From Pseudomonadota bacterium (GTDB taxonomy: Bacteria; Pseudomonadota; Gammaproteobacteria; Burkholderiales; Burkholderiaceae_F): a DNA stretch of 64,000 nt. Below, piece by piece: positions 7,322 to 15,788 of the stretch (its first letter is position 1; the number at the start of each line of letters is the position of its first letter). The notes below the pieces were generated by a model that was not told where the DNA came from, ran no database searches, and worked only from the letters and a program-made list of their open reading frames with translations. The stretch spans positions 248,001-312,000 of the forward strand of contig JAKAFN010000001.1 of assembly GCA_021825945.1 (NCBI GenBank), in the 5' to 3' direction. The position numbers and the translations under genes were made by a program.

Positions 7322-8617
7322 ATGGCGAAACCGTTGCATCCCACGCCGATGCTCGACGAACTCGAGAGCGGACCGTGGCCAAGCTTCGTGACCGGATTGA
7401 AGCGGCTGGCACAGGACAAGGATTACGTCGTCGACGTCCTGGGTCAACTCGAGACTTCGTATCGCACTCGGAAGGGGTATTGGAAGGGCGGCACGGTCGG
7501 CGTGTTCGGATACGGCGGCGGCGTGATCCCGCGCTTCACCGAACTCAAAGACGAAAACGACAAGCCGCTATACAAAGATGCGGCCGAGTTCCATACCTTG
7601 CGTGTCATGCCGCCCCCCGGCATGCATTACACGACGGACATCCTGCGCAAGCTCTGCGACGTCTGGGAAAAGCACGGTACGGGTCTCATCGCCTTCCATG
7701 GGCAGTCCGGCGACATCATGTTTCAGGGCGCCACGACCGAAAATGTCCAGAAGGCGTTCGATGAGATCAACGAACTGGGTTTCGATCTCGGGGGCGCCGG
7801 CCCCGCGGTGCGCACCTCCATGTCGTGCGTCGGTGCTGCGCGCTGCGAACAGTCGTGCTTCGACGAGGCGCGTGCGCATCGGTCGATCATCAACAATTTT
7901 CTCGATGATATCCATCGCCCGTCGCTGCCATACAAGTTCAAGTTCAAATTCTCGGGGTGTCCGAACGATTGCATGAACTCGATCCAGCGCGCCGACATGG
8001 CGGTGATCGGGATCTGGCGCGACAACATCCAGACCGACGAAACGCTGGCGCGCCGGTATTTCGCCAAGCATGGCATGGGCGAGTTGGTCAACAACGTCGT
8101 GGCACGCTGCCCGAGCAAGGCGATCCAGGTCGTCGATGCCAACGCCGTCAAGAGTGGACCGACGATCAGCAGCGTGAAGGTGGACGACGCGCACGCGATC
8201 CAGATCGAGAACAGCGATTGTGTGCGCTGTATGCACTGCATCAACGTCATTACCGGGGGCTTGTCGCCTGGCAAGGACCGCGGCGCGGCGATCCTGGTTG
8301 GCGGCAAGCGCGCGCTCAAGATCGGTGATCTGATGGGAACGGTGATCGTTCCCTTCATGAAGCTCGATACCGACGAGGACCGCGAGAAGCTGGTCGAGTT
8401 GGCACAGAAGATCATCGATTTCTTTGCCGAGAACGCGCTCGAGCACGAGCGGACGGGAGAGATGATCGAGCGCATCGGGCTGATGAACTTTCTCGACGCG
8501 ATGGGAATCGACGCGGACCCCAACATGGTTTCGGCCCCGCGTACGAATCCGTACGTTCGCACCGACGGATGGGACGAGGAGGTCGCCCGCCTGGAGGCGA
8601 AGAAGAAGGCCGCGTAG
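7322..8617 (+). CDS. dsrA: Reverse dissimilatory sulfite reductase alpha subunit
   Basis: DsrA is the catalytic siroheme subunit of the DsrA2B2 enzyme that, in sulfur oxidisers, oxidises sulfur bound to DsrC to sulfite in the cytoplasm. The protein has 431 residues. Siroheme/[4Fe-4S] ligands are visible as C169-x5-C175 (SCVGAARCEQSC) and C213-x3-C217 (SGCPNDC). A ferredoxin insert has C263, C300, C303 and C306 (DCVRCMHC). The start has AAGGAG nine bases upstream. It is followed by dsrB after 91 bases. The presence of dsrEFH, dsrL and tusA in the island supports the oxidative type of enzyme. Confidence 0.98.
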   Translation: MAKPLHPTPMLDELESGPWPSFVTGLKRLAQDKDYVVDVLGQLETSYRTRKGYWKGGTVGVFGYGGGVIPRFTELKDENDKPLYKDAAEFHTLRVMPPPGMHYTTDILRKLCDVWEKHGTGLIAFHGQSGDIMFQGATTENVQKAFDEINELGFDLGGAGPAVRTSMSCVGAARCEQSCFDEARAHRSIINNFLDDIHRPSLPYKFKFKFSGCPNDCMNSIQRADMAVIGIWRDNIQTDETLARRYFAKHGMGELVNNVVARCPSKAIQVVDANAVKSGPTISSVKVDDAHAIQIENSDCVRCMHCINVITGGLSPGKDRGAAILVGGKRALKIGDLMGTVIVPFMKLDTDEDREKLVELAQKIIDFFAENALEHERTGEMIERIGLMNFLDAMGIDADPNMVSAPRTNPYVRTDGWDEEVARLEAKKKAA

Positions 8618-8708
8618 GAAATCGAATCGGCTCGCGAAGGGAAATGCCGAAGGAAGAAGGTCGTATGACGCGGCACGTTGCCGAGGCCACGACAGGAGAT
8701 AGAACACG

Positions 8709-9809
8709 ATGACGCAAGTACAAACAGTCGCGGCGCCGCCGGCCAAGCCCCGTCGCGCGATCGAGAGTGGCGTTCCAGACAACCAGCAATACCTGCATCC
8801 GCTGCTGAAAAAGAATTACGGCGCCTGGAGGTATCACGATCGCCCGCGTCCCGGGGTCCTGCATCATGTCGCGCATAGCGGCGACGAGGTATGGTCGGTG
8901 CGCGCCGGTACGCAGCGACAGATGGATGTCTATACCATCCGAAAGCTGTGCGACATCGCGGATCAGTATGCCGAGGGCCACGTGCGGTTCACCATCCGCT
9001 CGAACATCGAGTTCATGGTGTCCAAGCCGGAGAAGGTCGCACCGCTCGTTGCGAAGCTCGAGGCGGAGGGATTCCCGGTAGGCGGTACCGGCAATTCGGT
9101 GTCGATGATCGCGCATACCCAGGGATGGCTGCACTGCGATATTCCGGGAACCGATGCATCCGGTGCCGTCAAGGCGCTGATGGATGAGCTCCATGAGGAG
9201 TTCCGGCGGGAGGAGATGCCCAATCGCGTCCACCTCTCGACGAGTTGCTGCGAGATCAACTGCGGCGGCCAGGCGGATATCGCCATCATCATCCAGCACA
9301 CCAAGCCGCCGAAGATCAATCACGACCTCGTCGCCAACGTCTGCGAACGTCCTGCGGTGGTTGCGCGGTGCCCGGTTGCGGCGATTCGTCCGGCATTGGT
9401 CAATGGCAAGCCTTCCCTCGAGGTCGATGAGAAGAAGTGCGTGTGCTGCGGCGCTTGCTACCCGCCGTGTCCGCCGATGCAGATCAACGATCCGGAATAC
9501 TCGAAGTTTGCGATCTGGGTCGGAGGAAAGAACTCCAATGCACGCGGCAAACCAACCTTCATGAAGATGGTGGCTTCGGGGATTCCCAATAACCCTCCGC
9601 GCTGGCCGGAGGTGTCGGAGATCGTGAAGAAGATTCTCTACACCTACAAGGACGACGCCCGCCCGTGGGAGCGTCTGGCGGACTGGATCGATCGCATCGG
9701 CTGGCCGCGATTCTTCGAACGTACCGGCCTGCCGTTCACCAAGTACCTGATTGACGATTGGCGCGGTGCGCGGGCGAATCTGAACGCATCGACGCATATT
9801 CGGTTCTGA
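8709..9809 (+). CDS. dsrB: Reverse dissimilatory sulfite reductase beta subunit
   Basis: DsrB is the second subunit of the sulfite reductase and contributes residues to the active site of DsrA. The protein has 366 residues. It shows C143, then the cluster-ligand stretch STSCCEINCGG (C180, C181, C185), and a ferredoxin domain with C221 and the run CVCCGACYPPC (C244-C254). AGGAG lies upstream of the ATG. It is followed by dsrC after 55 bases, matching the dsrABC order seen when dsrEFH has moved elsewhere. Confidence 0.98.
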   Translation: MTQVQTVAAPPAKPRRAIESGVPDNQQYLHPLLKKNYGAWRYHDRPRPGVLHHVAHSGDEVWSVRAGTQRQMDVYTIRKLCDIADQYAEGHVRFTIRSNIEFMVSKPEKVAPLVAKLEAEGFPVGGTGNSVSMIAHTQGWLHCDIPGTDASGAVKALMDELHEEFRREEMPNRVHLSTSCCEINCGGQADIAIIIQHTKPPKINHDLVANVCERPAVVARCPVAAIRPALVNGKPSLEVDEKKCVCCGACYPPCPPMQINDPEYSKFAIWVGGKNSNARGKPTFMKMVASGIPNNPPRWPEVSEIVKKILYTYKDDARPWERLADWIDRIGWPRFFERTGLPFTKYLIDDWRGARANLNASTHIRF

Positions 9810-9864
9810 AGATTCCGATTCCCGCGGGACGGGATGAGATAACTACCAGATAAGGAGCGATGAA

Positions 9865-10200
9865 ATGGGGACGATCACGATCGGAGACAAATCCTTCGAG
9901 ACCGACGAGGAAGGGTATTTGGTCAACCTTGCCGACTGGAACGAGGATGTCGCCAAGCACATCTCGCAGGCCGAAGGCATCGATCTCAGCGACAACCACT
10001 GGGAAGTGATCAATTTCCTTCGTAAGTACTATGAGGAATACCAGATCGCCCCGGCGGTGCGGGTCCTCACCAAGGCGATCGGCAAGGCGCTGGGCCCGGA
10101 GAAGGGGAATAGCCAGTATCTCTATGAGCTGTTTCCGTATGGTCCGGCGAAGCAGGCTTGCAAGATCGCGGGCTTGCCCAAGCCGACGGGTTGCGTCTAA
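9865..10200 (+). CDS. dsrC: DsrC sulfur-substrate protein
   Basis: DsrC is the physiological substrate carrier of DsrAB, binding sulfur on its flexible C-terminal arm and handing electrons to DsrK. The 111-residue protein ends in ACKIAGLPKPTGCV, with both required cysteines: C110 is the next-to-last residue and C99 lies ten residues earlier. This is the true DsrC signature; TusE-like relatives keep only the last cysteine. A GGAG ribosome-binding site is present. Directly after the stop comes a hairpin and then a palindromic repeat, which may separate dsrC expression from dsrM. Confidence 0.98.
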   Translation: MGTITIGDKSFETDEEGYLVNLADWNEDVAKHISQAEGIDLSDNHWEVINFLRKYYEEYQIAPAVRVLTKAIGKALGPEKGNSQYLYELFPYGPAKQACKIAGLPKPTGCV

Positions 10201-10218
10201 TTCCCGCAAATGTGGGAA
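10201..10218 (+). promoter_or_regulatory. Hairpin directly after the dsrC stop codon
   Basis: TTCCCGC and its near complement GTGGGAA form a short stem starting one base after the dsrC stop. No U-tract follows, so it is more likely an mRNA-stability or processing element or a weak attenuator than a full terminator. dsrC is usually needed in excess over the membrane complex encoded next. Confidence 0.4.
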
Positions 10219-10221
10219 AGT

Positions 10222-10258
10222 CCCTCTCCCCATTGCGGGAGAGGGTTGGGGTGAGGGT
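10222..10258. repeat. Dispersed palindromic repeat, copy 1 (dsrC-dsrM spacer)
   Basis: CCCTCTCCC and GGGAGAGGG form a hairpin, followed by TTGGGGTGAGGG. Read on the minus strand it encodes the well-known HPNPLPQ-type peptide of dispersed proteobacterial repeats. Related copies are at 29695-29733 and 57345-57382 in this window. Confidence 0.75.
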
Positions 10259-10287
10259 CTGAACAGGTCACATCGCTGTCCCCGCTC

Positions 10288-11022
10288 ATGAATGCCGCCA
10301 GCCTTTTCTTCGTCGGTTTGCTGTATCTCGCCGCCCTGGTGTTCGTGGTCGGCGTGGCGCGCCGGATTGCGTTGTATGCACGGACGCCAGCACCACTGAA
10401 GATCCCGACTACGCCCGCGCCCACCACCCTTCCGGGAGTCGCGTTGCGGATGGCGCGCGAGGTGACGCTGTTCGAGAGTCTGTTTCGTTCCAACCTCTGG
10501 ACTTGGCTTTTCGGATGGCCGTTTCACCTTGCGCTGGCGCTCGTGTTGTTACGCCACCTGCGCTATTTCACGCAACCCGTCTGGACTTGGGTCGTGCCAA
10601 TCCAGCCGTTCGGAATTCTGGCCGGCATGGCCCTGCCGGCTGCGCTGGCAGCACTATGGGCGCGACGAATTTTCGTCGAGCGGGTACGGTACATCTCGAC
10701 CCCGTCGGATCACTTGATGCTGGCCTTGTTGATTGCAATCGCGGGAACCGGTCTGGGTATGAAATTCGGCGTCCATACCGACATCGTCTCGGTGAAAATC
10801 TTCATCCTCGGGCTTGAGCGCTTCGACCCCCAGCCCTTACCGTCCGACCCGATGCTCTATGCCCATCTGTTCCTGGTCGCGATGCTGATGATCGTCTTTC
10901 CTTTTAGCAAGTTGCTCCATGCGCCCGGCGTGTTTTTCTCGCCAACTCGCAACCAGCGGAACAATCCACGGGAGCACCGCCATCTCGCGCCGTGGGCTGC
11001 ACGCATGGAAGGGGAGCGCTAG
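10288..11022 (+). CDS. dsrM: DsrM, membrane cytochrome b subunit of DsrMKJOP
   Basis: DsrM is the NarI/HdrE-like quinone-interacting subunit that holds two b haems. The 244-residue protein has about five to six membrane helices (the first at SLFFVGLLYLAALVFVVGV) with suitably placed histidines (WPFHLALALVLLRHLRYF, MLYAHLFLVAMLM). The start MNAASLFF is family-like, although no good ribosome-binding site precedes it. It overlaps no gene but ends two bases before dsrK starts, so DsrM and DsrK production is coupled. Its likely role is moving electrons from DsrK to the quinone pool. Confidence 0.93.
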   Translation: MNAASLFFVGLLYLAALVFVVGVARRIALYARTPAPLKIPTTPAPTTLPGVALRMAREVTLFESLFRSNLWTWLFGWPFHLALALVLLRHLRYFTQPVWTWVVPIQPFGILAGMALPAALAALWARRIFVERVRYISTPSDHLMLALLIAIAGTGLGMKFGVHTDIVSVKIFILGLERFDPQPLPSDPMLYAHLFLVAMLMIVFPFSKLLHAPGVFFSPTRNQRNNPREHRHLAPWAARMEGER

Positions 11023-11024
11023 AC

Positions 11025-12548
11025 ATGGCCCACGTCGAAGTCACGCCGCCACCGTACCGCACCATTCCGATCATCCCGGCGCTCGAACCCGGCGCGATGG
11101 CGGGCACCAGGTCGTTTCTCGCCAACGAGAAGATCCAGAACGACCTCGGGTTTCCGAGCGCCCTCGTCGAGAACTGGAAGGACGTTGCGCTCGACAAGAT
11201 GCGCGAATTGCTGGGAAAGCAGCGTTCGCTGCAGGTGTTCCTCGATTCGTGCGTGCACTGCGGCGCATGTACCGACAAGTGCCATTACTTTCTCGGCACC
11301 CACGACCCGCTCAATATGCCGGTCGCTCGCCAGGATCTGATGCGCAGCGTCTATCGGCGCTATTTCACGGTGGCTGGCCGCGTTTTCCCGAAGTTGGTCG
11401 GGGCGCGCGACCTGACTCGGGAGACGCTCGACCAGTGGTACTCCTACTACTACCAGTGCTCGGAGTGTCGGCGCTGCTCGGTGTTCTGCCCCTATGGCAT
11501 CGATACTGCGGAGATCACGATGGCGGGGCGGGAAATCCTCGATGCCGTCGGCTACGGGCAGAAGTACACCAACGAGATCATCGGCAAGGTTCATCGGGTC
11601 GGGAATAACCTCGGCCTGCCGGAAGCGGCGCTTGCCGATACGCTGCAGGGGCTGGAAGAAGATGTTCTTGCCGACACCGGCGTCCCGGTCCGATACCCGT
11701 TGAACCAAAAAGGGGCGGAGATCCTGCTGATCACGCCGTCGGCCGACTTCTTCGCGGAACCGCACGTGGAAAGCTTGATCGGATACGGCAAGGTTTTTCA
11801 CGCCGCCGGCGTGTCGTGGACGCTGGCGTCGTTCGCATCCGAAGCGGCGAACTTCGGCATGTTCATCGGCAGCTACGAACAGTTGCGCAAGATCGCGCTG
11901 CGGATTCGGGAGACGGCGCTGGAGCTTGGCGTCAAGCGAATCATCGTCGGGGAGTGCGGTCATGCATGGCGGGTCGCGTACAGCTTCTGGAACACGCTCG
12001 TCGGCATTGGCGCGGGAGCGACGGATCCATATGCGGCCGAATTTCAGAAAATGCTCGATCCCAAGGTGAAGCAGCCGACCCACATCTGCGAGTACACCTG
12101 GGATCTGATCCAACGCGGCGCTCTCCGGTTCGACAAAGAGGCGAACGACCATCGCATCATCACGTTTCATGATTCATGCAACGTCGCGCGCGGTTCGGGG
12201 ATGGGTGACACGCCGTATGGGCAGTTTGAGATCCCGCGCAACATCATTCGCTCGGTGGCGAATCATTTTTTCGACATGGCGCCCGAAACGATCAATGAGC
12301 GCACATTCTGTTGCGGCGGCGGTGGTGGAATTCTCACCGACGATCTGCTCGACGTGCGCGTCAAGGGTGCGCTGCCGCGCATGGAGGCGCTGCAGCAGGT
12401 GGTCGACGAGCACGGCGTCAATTTCATGGCAACGATCTGCGCGATTTGCAAAGCGCAGTTCACGAAGGTGCTGCCGTACTACAAGTTCGATATGAGCATG
12501 GTCGGCGGTGTGCACCAACTCGTCAGCACGGCGATCCGATTGAAATAG
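11025..12548 (+). CDS. dsrK: DsrK, HdrD-like iron-sulfur subunit of DsrMKJOP
   Basis: DsrK is the cytoplasmic iron-sulfur subunit that interacts with DsrC and oxidises or reduces its disulfide. The 507-residue product has two ferredoxin motifs (SCVHCGACTDKC and CSECRRCSVFCPYG) and two CCG-type regions, including TFCCGGGGGIL near residue 430, that bind the non-cubane cluster of HdrB/HdrD proteins. The ATG at 11025 lies two bases after the dsrM stop with GGGGAG upstream; the in-frame ATG at 10992 lies within dsrM and is rejected. Confidence 0.96.
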   Translation: MAHVEVTPPPYRTIPIIPALEPGAMAGTRSFLANEKIQNDLGFPSALVENWKDVALDKMRELLGKQRSLQVFLDSCVHCGACTDKCHYFLGTHDPLNMPVARQDLMRSVYRRYFTVAGRVFPKLVGARDLTRETLDQWYSYYYQCSECRRCSVFCPYGIDTAEITMAGREILDAVGYGQKYTNEIIGKVHRVGNNLGLPEAALADTLQGLEEDVLADTGVPVRYPLNQKGAEILLITPSADFFAEPHVESLIGYGKVFHAAGVSWTLASFASEAANFGMFIGSYEQLRKIALRIRETALELGVKRIIVGECGHAWRVAYSFWNTLVGIGAGATDPYAAEFQKMLDPKVKQPTHICEYTWDLIQRGALRFDKEANDHRIITFHDSCNVARGSGMGDTPYGQFEIPRNIIRSVANHFFDMAPETINERTFCCGGGGGILTDDLLDVRVKGALPRMEALQQVVDEHGVNFMATICAICKAQFTKVLPYYKFDMSMVGGVHQLVSTAIRLK

Positions 12549-12570
12549 GACAAAAGTAGGGGGACACTCG

Positions 12571-14532
12571 ATGTCGGCAGATCTGGACCAAGTTTCGGCA
12601 GGGAAGGAGATCGCGCTCACGTTCCGGCGATATCGCGACGGGGACCACGAGCAGGAATCCTGGCGCGAGTGGATCTTCGACGGCGACCATACGCACAAGT
12701 GCCCGACCTACGTGCAGTCCACGCCGCCGTGCCAGGGCAGTTGTCCGGCCGGCGAAGACATCCGTGGTTATCTTGCCGTGGTGCGCGGAACGGAAAAACC
12801 GCCGAAGGGAATGCGCTGGCAGGAGTATGCCTGGCGCAAGCTCGCCGATGCGAACCCGTTCCCGGCGGTGATGGGGCGGGTTTGTCCGGCGCCGTGCGAG
12901 TCGGGGTGCAATCGCAACGAGGTCGAGGATCACGTCGGCATCAACTCGGTTGAGCACTTCCTGGGGGATTTTGCGATCCGCGAAGGGCTGTCTTTCGAAG
13001 CGCCGGCGCAGCGTACGGGCAAGAAAGTGGCGGTCATCGGCGGTGGGCCGGCCGGACTTTCCTGCGCTTTTCAGCTTGCCCGCAAGGGGCACGGTGTCAC
13101 GATTTTCGACGAGCATGAGCACCTGGGCGGGATGATGCGCTATGGCATCCCGGGGTTTCGGACGCCGCGCGATCTCCTCGACGCGGAAATCCAACGGATC
13201 CTCGACCTGGGGGTCGAGGCGCGCCTGAATTGTCGGATCGGCCGTGACGTCACCATGGATGAGGTCCGCGCCCAGTACGATGCGGTGTTCCTTGCCATGG
13301 GGGCGCAGTCGGGCCGAGCGCTGCCCCTTGCCGATTGCGATGCGCCCAACGTCGTGACGGCGACGGCGTTTCTGCGGGCGTTCAACGACGGGCGCCTGCA
13401 GCACGTCGGCAAGCGCGTGGTCGTCGTCGGCGGCGGCGATACGTCCATCGACGTCGCGACGGTTGCACGCCGCCTCGGGCATATCCAGAACGCCCGGCCG
13501 ACCGACATCGAATCCGCGATTGCGGGGCGGCTCGCCCACGATGCGGCGGCCGTATCGGCGCGCCAAGGCTGTGAGGTGACGCTGACCTCCGTGTTTCCGG
13601 TCGACAAGATGCAGGCCAACAAGCATGAAGTCGAGCAGGCTCGGGCCGAGGGAATCGCCATTCGCGGCGGATACGTGCCGATCGGGATCGTGCGTGGTGC
13701 CGATGGCCGTGCGACGGCGTTGCGCGTCGCGCAGTGCACCGCAAAGATGGCTGGTGGCAAGCTCGATATCCAGAAGGTGGAGGGCAGCGAGGAAGACATC
13801 CCGGCCGACCTGATCGTGTCGGCCATCGGCCAGGCAGTCGACTTCACCGGTATCGAGGAGTTCGATAACGGCCGCGGCGCGGTCAATGCGGACAAGAACT
13901 ACCGCGTGGCGGGAACGGAGAATGTGTTTGCCGGTGGCGACGTCATCCGTCCGCATCTGTTGACCACCGCGATCGGTCACGGCGCGATTGCCGCCGACGG
14001 AATCGACGCCGTACTGCGCGGCATCGAATTGGACAAGCGACCGAAGATCGACGTGCATGCGTTCGATCTTTCGCGCAAGATGATCGAGGCCGGATTGGAA
14101 ATCAAGCCGGCGGAGGAGCCGTTGCGCGGCAGCGACACGCACGTCGGAATCCACAATTTCGAGAACCGTGCGAATCGCTATGTGATTCCGGCGACCGAAA
14201 TGTTCCTGGGACATTTCCAGTACGTCGACCGCAACCGGCGCAAGGTCACGACCTTGAGTCGAGACTCGGCGCTCGGAAATTTTCAGGAGCGTTTGGAAGG
14301 GTTGTCCGAGGCCGAGGCGATCGCCGAAGCCAAGCGCTGCATGAGTTGCGGCATGTGCTTCGAGTGCGACAACTGCGTCGTCTATTGTCCCCAACATGCG
14401 GTGTATCGGGTGTCGAAGAAGGAGTCGACGCTGGGACGGTATGTCGGAACCGATTACACCCGCTGCATCGGGTGCCATATCTGCCATGACGTATGTCCGA
14501 CGGGGTACATTCAGATGGGCCTTGGAGAATGA
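12571..14532 (+). CDS. dsrL: DsrL, FAD/iron-sulfur NAD(P)H oxidoreductase of the rDsr pathway
   Basis: DsrL is related to the small subunit of glutamate synthase and passes electrons between DsrAB and NAD(P). The 653-residue protein has an N-terminal iron-sulfur region with spaced cysteines (PPCQGSCPAGEDIRG, CPAPCESGCNRNE). A FAD-binding fold follows (VAVIGGGPAGLSCAFQLA), then an NAD(P)-binding fold (VVVVGGGDTSIDVATVARR). The C-terminus has two ferredoxin clusters (CMSCGMCFECDNC and CIGCHICHDVC). Its presence is a marker of sulfur-oxidising rather than sulfate-reducing dsr systems. It is followed by dsrJ with a three-base spacer. Confidence 0.96.
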   Translation: MSADLDQVSAGKEIALTFRRYRDGDHEQESWREWIFDGDHTHKCPTYVQSTPPCQGSCPAGEDIRGYLAVVRGTEKPPKGMRWQEYAWRKLADANPFPAVMGRVCPAPCESGCNRNEVEDHVGINSVEHFLGDFAIREGLSFEAPAQRTGKKVAVIGGGPAGLSCAFQLARKGHGVTIFDEHEHLGGMMRYGIPGFRTPRDLLDAEIQRILDLGVEARLNCRIGRDVTMDEVRAQYDAVFLAMGAQSGRALPLADCDAPNVVTATAFLRAFNDGRLQHVGKRVVVVGGGDTSIDVATVARRLGHIQNARPTDIESAIAGRLAHDAAAVSARQGCEVTLTSVFPVDKMQANKHEVEQARAEGIAIRGGYVPIGIVRGADGRATALRVAQCTAKMAGGKLDIQKVEGSEEDIPADLIVSAIGQAVDFTGIEEFDNGRGAVNADKNYRVAGTENVFAGGDVIRPHLLTTAIGHGAIAADGIDAVLRGIELDKRPKIDVHAFDLSRKMIEAGLEIKPAEEPLRGSDTHVGIHNFENRANRYVIPATEMFLGHFQYVDRNRRKVTTLSRDSALGNFQERLEGLSEAEAIAEAKRCMSCGMCFECDNCVVYCPQHAVYRVSKKESTLGRYVGTDYTRCIGCHICHDVCPTGYIQMGLGE

Positions 14533-14534
14533 TC

Positions 14535-14993
14535 ATGTTTCGGGCTGCGGCGCGGTCTGCCGTCGTTTGCATCGTCGCGGAATGGTGCGCGCTCGTCGGC
14601 CTGGGTCTAGGCGGATTGAGCGCACCGGCTCGCGCGGATGACCGCGTACCGCGGCCCGACATCGTGATTGCGCATCCAGGCCACTGTATCGCGCCGACGG
14701 AGTACATGCGCCGCAACCATTTTGCGTTGCTGCTGCATCAGCGGGAGATCACGGTGCGACAGGGTGTTCGGGGCGCGCGCGTGCAACTGCGCGAGTGCAT
14801 CGCGTGTCACGCCGGCCGGGAAAGTCATTCGGTGGTCGGCAGCGATCGCAACTTCTGTCAAGCCTGCCACGCGTTCGTCGCAGTCCGTATCGACTGCTTC
14901 GAGTGCCACAACCCGCGTACGGGAGACGCGCCTCCCGGCACGCAGAACATCCACCTGTCGACGGCGCGCGCCGAGCCTGTGAGGATGCCATGA
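14535..14993 (+). CDS. dsrJ: DsrJ, periplasmic triheme cytochrome c
   Basis: DsrJ carries electrons on the periplasmic side of the DsrMKJOP complex. The 152-residue protein has an N-terminal signal/anchor helix ending near APARADD and three c-type haem motifs: CIACH, CQACH and CFECH. The ATG at 14535 has GGAG seven bases upstream; an ATG at 14529 overlapping the dsrL stop is the alternative. The dsrJ stop overlaps the dsrO start (ATGA). Haem attachment would depend on the cytochrome c maturation genes, some of which are at the right end of this window. Confidence 0.95.
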   Translation: MFRAAARSAVVCIVAEWCALVGLGLGGLSAPARADDRVPRPDIVIAHPGHCIAPTEYMRRNHFALLLHQREITVRQGVRGARVQLRECIACHAGRESHSVVGSDRNFCQACHAFVAVRIDCFECHNPRTGDAPPGTQNIHLSTARAEPVRMP

Positions 14994-15787
14994 GTGGCGT
15001 GGAACCCCATCCGTCGATCGACCGCGAAGGTGCGGAGCATGGTGATTCCGCGCCCCCGAAGAGCCCGGCGCGCCGAGATGCCCTCGGCATGAGCGCGGCG
15101 GCATTGGGCGCGATGACGCTTGCCCCTGGGTTGCGGCTGATTTCCCTTGCCCAGGCGCGCGCCGCCGATGAGCCGGCGTCATCGAAAAACCGCTGGGGCC
15201 TGCTCATCGATACGGCGCGCTGCGCTTCGAACTGCAACGCCTGCGTGGATGCCTGCGCACGCGAAAACGGATTCACATCCGGAATCGATCTCGCGCAGCG
15301 CCCGCAGTGGATCCGCAAGGTCGATCTGAAGGAGATCGGAACCGGGCGGAAGGTGTCCCTGCCGATGATGTGCCAGCATTGCGCCGAGCCCCCCTGCGTC
15401 GACGTGTGTCCGACCGGGGCATCATTCCAGCGCGCCGATGGGCTGGTGCTCGTCGACCGGCACCGGTGCATCGGTTGTCGTTATTGCATGATGGCGTGCC
15501 CATACAAGGCCCGGTCGTTCGTCCACGAGCCGGTTCACGACCAGAAGCCCGACGTGCCGCGCGGCAAGGGCTGCGTGGAGAGTTGCACGATGTGCGTCCA
15601 GCGCATCGATCGCGGACAGGAGCCTGCCTGCGTGGAGGCCTGTACCCATGAGGGGCAGGGGGCAATGCTGTTCGGCGATCTCAACGATCCGACGAGCGCG
15701 ATCGCTCGCCGGATCCGGGAAACCCCGACGCAGGCGGTGCGTGCCGACCTCGATCTGGATCCCGGCGTACGGTATCAGGGGATTTGA
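14990..15787 (+). CDS. dsrO: DsrO, periplasmic iron-sulfur subunit of DsrMKJOP
   Basis: DsrO is a ferredoxin-like subunit with four [4Fe-4S] sites exported by the Tat route. The 265-residue protein has a twin-arginine signal (PARRDALGMSAAALGAM) and then four cysteine groups typical of the DmsB/NrfC family: CASNCNACVDAC, CQHCAEPPCVDVC, CIGCRYCMMAC and CVESCTMC. The start overlaps the dsrJ stop by four bases. It likely connects DsrJ with DsrP. Confidence 0.95.
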   Translation: MSGVEPHPSIDREGAEHGDSAPPKSPARRDALGMSAAALGAMTLAPGLRLISLAQARAADEPASSKNRWGLLIDTARCASNCNACVDACARENGFTSGIDLAQRPQWIRKVDLKEIGTGRKVSLPMMCQHCAEPPCVDVCPTGASFQRADGLVLVDRHRCIGCRYCMMACPYKARSFVHEPVHDQKPDVPRGKGCVESCTMCVQRIDRGQEPACVEACTHEGQGAMLFGDLNDPTSAIARRIRETPTQAVRADLDLDPGVRYQGI

Positions 15788-15788
15788 C

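Noticed and set aside
11019..12170. A 383-codon antisense frame inside dsrK
   Set aside because: It is a shadow of dsrK, which has clear cysteine motifs in its own frame.
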